NCBI GenBank assembly: GCA_002789465.1
Contig: PFTH01000238.1
Location: 1 to 6,532, forward strand
Length of the DNA stretch: 6,532 bases
Source of the DNA: Candidatus Roizmanbacteria bacterium CG_4_9_14_0_8_um_filter_34_12
GTDB taxonomy: Bacteria > Patescibacteriota > Microgenomatia > UBA1406 > GWC2-37-13
Direction of reading: 5' to 3'
The notes beneath the pieces are model-generated. The model saw only the letters and a program-made list of their open reading frames with translations. It was not told where the DNA came from and searched no databases. Both the position numbers and the translations under genes were made by a program. Positions 5,230 to 6,532 of the stretch are shown here, piece by piece (positions within the stretch are counted from its first letter, which is position 1; every line of letters starts with the position of its first letter).

Positions 5230-5890
5230 ATTGGTTAATGTCTCAAAAGAATATATTATTGATAGCGAATATACTTTCTACGCTTTAAAAAAAGCCAGTC
5301 TCGAGATAAAGGAAAAAGAATTCGTGTCGATAATGGGACCTTCAGGATCAGGTAAATCAACCTTGATGCATATTGTAGGACTTTTGGATAAACCAACAAC
5401 AGGTAAAGTCTACGTTGACAATAAAGAAATCTCCAGAATTTCCGACGACGACCTTTCGAAACTTCGCAACGAATTCGTCGGCTTTGTTTTTCAGCAGTTT
5501 AATTTAATTAATAAGCTGACGGTTTTGGAAAACGTCATGTTGCCTTCGATTTACTGCCGGAAAGAACTAGATTTTGATCCCAATGATCGAGCTGAATCCA
5601 TCTTAAATGATTTTGGACTGTCAGAAAAACGGAATTCATATCCAAATAAACTTTCAGGAGGTCAACAACAGCGAGTTGCTATTACCCGAGCCTTGATGAT
5701 GAAACCGAAGTTAATTTTAGCTGATGAACCAACTGGAAATTTAGATAGCAAAACCGGTCATGAAATCATGATGCTATTGGAAAAATTAAATAAGGAAGAA
5801 AAAATTACCGTTGTTCTTGTCACTCATGAAACTGAGATTGCTGCCTATGCAAAAAGGATAATTAAGATTAGAGATGGGGAAATTGTATGA
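5222..5890 (+). CDS. MacB/LolD/YknY-type ABC transporter ATP-binding protein
   Basis: This is a 222-residue stand-alone ABC ATPase, the usual length for the LolD/YknY group, with a complete set of motifs. It has Walker A GPSGSGKST (39-47), Q-loop FVFQQFNLI (88-96), signature LSGGQQQR (144-151), Walker B LILADEP (164-170) with catalytic E169, D-loop NLD (173-175) and switch H202 in LVTHE. The A-loop aromatic is probably Y17 or Y20 just before AL. It should act as a cytoplasmic dimer that powers the MacB-like permease encoded next. The start is set at the ATG at 5222 (8-bp overlap with the adaptor gene). An upstream TTG at 5207 would add METLF but has poor spacing and is not family-like. Its TGA overlaps the permease ATG (ATGA). 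It is cytosolic with no fused permease, unlike Proteobacterial MacB where ATPase and permease are one chain. Confidence 0.96.
   Translation: MIKLVNVSKEYIIDSEYTFYALKKASLEIKEKEFVSIMGPSGSGKSTLMHIVGLLDKPTTGKVYVDNKEISRISDDDLSKLRNEFVGFVFQQFNLINKLTVLENVMLPSIYCRKELDFDPNDRAESILNDFGLSEKRNSYPNKLSGGQQQRVAITRALMMKPKLILADEPTGNLDSKTGHEIMMLLEKLNKEEKITVVLVTHETEIAAYAKRIIKIRDGEIV
5876..5880 (+). promoter_or_regulatory. Ribosome-binding site of the MacB-like permease
   Basis: GGGGA lies within the last codons of the ATPase gene and ends 6 nt before the permease ATG at 5887. It supports this start, in combination with the 4-bp ATGA overlap. Confidence 0.5.
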
Positions 5891-6532
5891 AAAATTTAAT
5901 TTTTATTTTCAGATCAGCCATTGATGACTTTTCCAGAAATAAACTAAGAACATTCTTAACTTCCTTAGGAATTTTAATCGGTGTCTTTGCCGTAGTGGTT
6001 CTCATTGCTTTAGGGTTGGGTCTGAAAAAATATATCTCTGACCAGTTTGAAGCCATGGGTAAGAACTCTCTTTTTTTAGTACCAGGGAGAGTTTTGTCAG
6101 GTGGTAGTTTTACTGGTGGTGTTTCATCTATTGCCGGTCGATTTGACGATCGAGATTTACAGACTCTAAAAAAAATAAATAACGTTATCGGTGTTGCCCC
6201 ACTTGCCTTTAAATCAACAAAAATTAAAGGATTGTTAAAGGAAGATTTTGGCGACATTATGTTTTCTTCGGAAACATTTTCCGATATTATGGGGCTTGAG
6301 GTTGATAGAGGTAGATTTTTTGACAAGTCTGACGTTTCCAAAAAAGCTAAAGTGGTGGTGGTGGGAAGCAAGATCGCAGAAGACTATTATGGATCTGATG
6401 AAGGAGCAATCGGAAAAAAAATTACCATAGATGATGTTAAATTTACCATTATCGGAGTGACTAAATCAAAAGGAGGAGGGGGAATGGGAGGATTTGACTA
6501 TGATAGTTATCTTTTTGCTCCTTACACAACAG
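5887..6532 (+). CDS. MacB/YknZ-type ABC transporter permease, 3' end missing
   Basis: I translated this frame by hand. It stays open for 215 codons to the window edge, so at least the C-terminal membrane helices (normally three after the large outer domain; total about 400 residues) are missing. The N-terminus is typical of MacB permeases: an amphipathic start (FRSAIDDFSRNKLRTFLTSLG) leading into TM1 (about 23-46, with LGILIGVFAVVVLIALG). A MacB periplasmic-core-like extracytoplasmic domain follows: FLVPGR (about 63-68), FDDRDL, GRFF, VVVVGSKIAEDYYG and a glycine-rich GGGGMGG loop before YLFAPYTT. Such permeases do not form a classical channel. They transmit ATPase motion to the outer domain and adaptor, as in lipoprotein extraction, peptide or macrolide efflux and YknWXYZ toxin resistance. 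The gene is coupled to the ATPase gene by a 4-bp ATGA overlap. Confidence 0.92.
   Translation, partial: MKNLIFIFRSAIDDFSRNKLRTFLTSLGILIGVFAVVVLIALGLGLKKYISDQFEAMGKNSLFLVPGRVLSGGSFTGGVSSIAGRFDDRDLQTLKKINNVIGVAPLAFKSTKIKGLLKEDFGDIMFSSETFSDIMGLEVDRGRFFDKSDVSKKAKVVVVGSKIAEDYYGSDEGAIGKKITIDDVKFTIIGVTKSKGGGGMGGFDYDSYLFAPYTT

Noticed and set aside
5868..6371. A 167-codon minus-strand open frame, the longest of the antisense frames.
   Set aside because: It is antisense to the MacB-like permease, whose sense translation is convincingly family-like. It has a Thr/Pro-rich composition and no motif.
6248..6430. A 60-codon plus-strand open frame.
   Set aside because: It is out of frame within the permease gene, with no supporting features.
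6471..6491. A second G-quadruplex motif in the permease gene.
   Set aside because: Most tracts are only two G long, and the bases encode a glycine-rich loop (GGGGMGG) common at this place in MacB outer domains. Protein constraint explains it.

Overview
This AT-rich window (roughly two-thirds A+T by eye) is dense with genes and holds seven protein-coding genes in two divergent, tightly packed blocks. I see no rRNA, tRNA, CRISPR array, insertion sequence or integrase. The protein styles suggest a Candidate Phyla Radiation (Patescibacteria) genome, most likely Microgenomates-like. They include short, Lys/Ile/Phe-rich GT-C membrane glycosyltransferases, a compact DPM1/ALG5-type glycosyltransferase and a stripped-down MacA/MacB-type exporter. 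This placement is an inference from protein character, not from a marker gene. TGA is used as a normal stop codon (two genes end in it within ATGA overlaps), so the recoded-TGA CPR lineages are unlikely.

Left block (minus strand, read from about 3100 down to 1). Transcription would run through a GT39-like membrane glycosyltransferase (1669-3099), then a 108-bp spacer almost wholly made of a long imperfect inverted repeat. A polyprenyl-phosphate hexose synthase-like GT2 enzyme (805-1560) follows. It overlaps by 17 bp a second GT39-like enzyme (from 821 leftward) that runs off the window edge.

Right block (plus strand, from 3089 to the end). A PIG-V/Gpi18-like GT-C membrane protein (3089-4204) is followed without gaps by a membrane-fusion/periplasmic-adaptor-like protein (4201-5229), a LolD/MacB/YknY-type ABC ATPase (5222-5890) and a MacB/YknZ-type permease cut by the right edge (from 5887). 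Every junction is an overlap of 4-8 bp, which strongly suggests one translationally coupled operon.

The likely logic is that the GT2 enzyme charges a polyprenyl-phosphate carrier with a sugar in the cytoplasm. The GT-C enzymes would use lipid-linked sugars on the outer face of the membrane to glycosylate a protein, lipid or surface polymer. The tripartite-like ABC system would export or extract a substrate that I cannot identify.

The most unusual points are non-coding. The two divergent blocks share their first 11 bases: both start codons lie inside one near-perfect palindrome, so each gene's promoter must lie inside the other gene. The GT39/GT2 spacer is an elaborate inverted repeat, and the PIG-V-like gene carries a four-tract G-quadruplex motif built from a 9-nt repeat.
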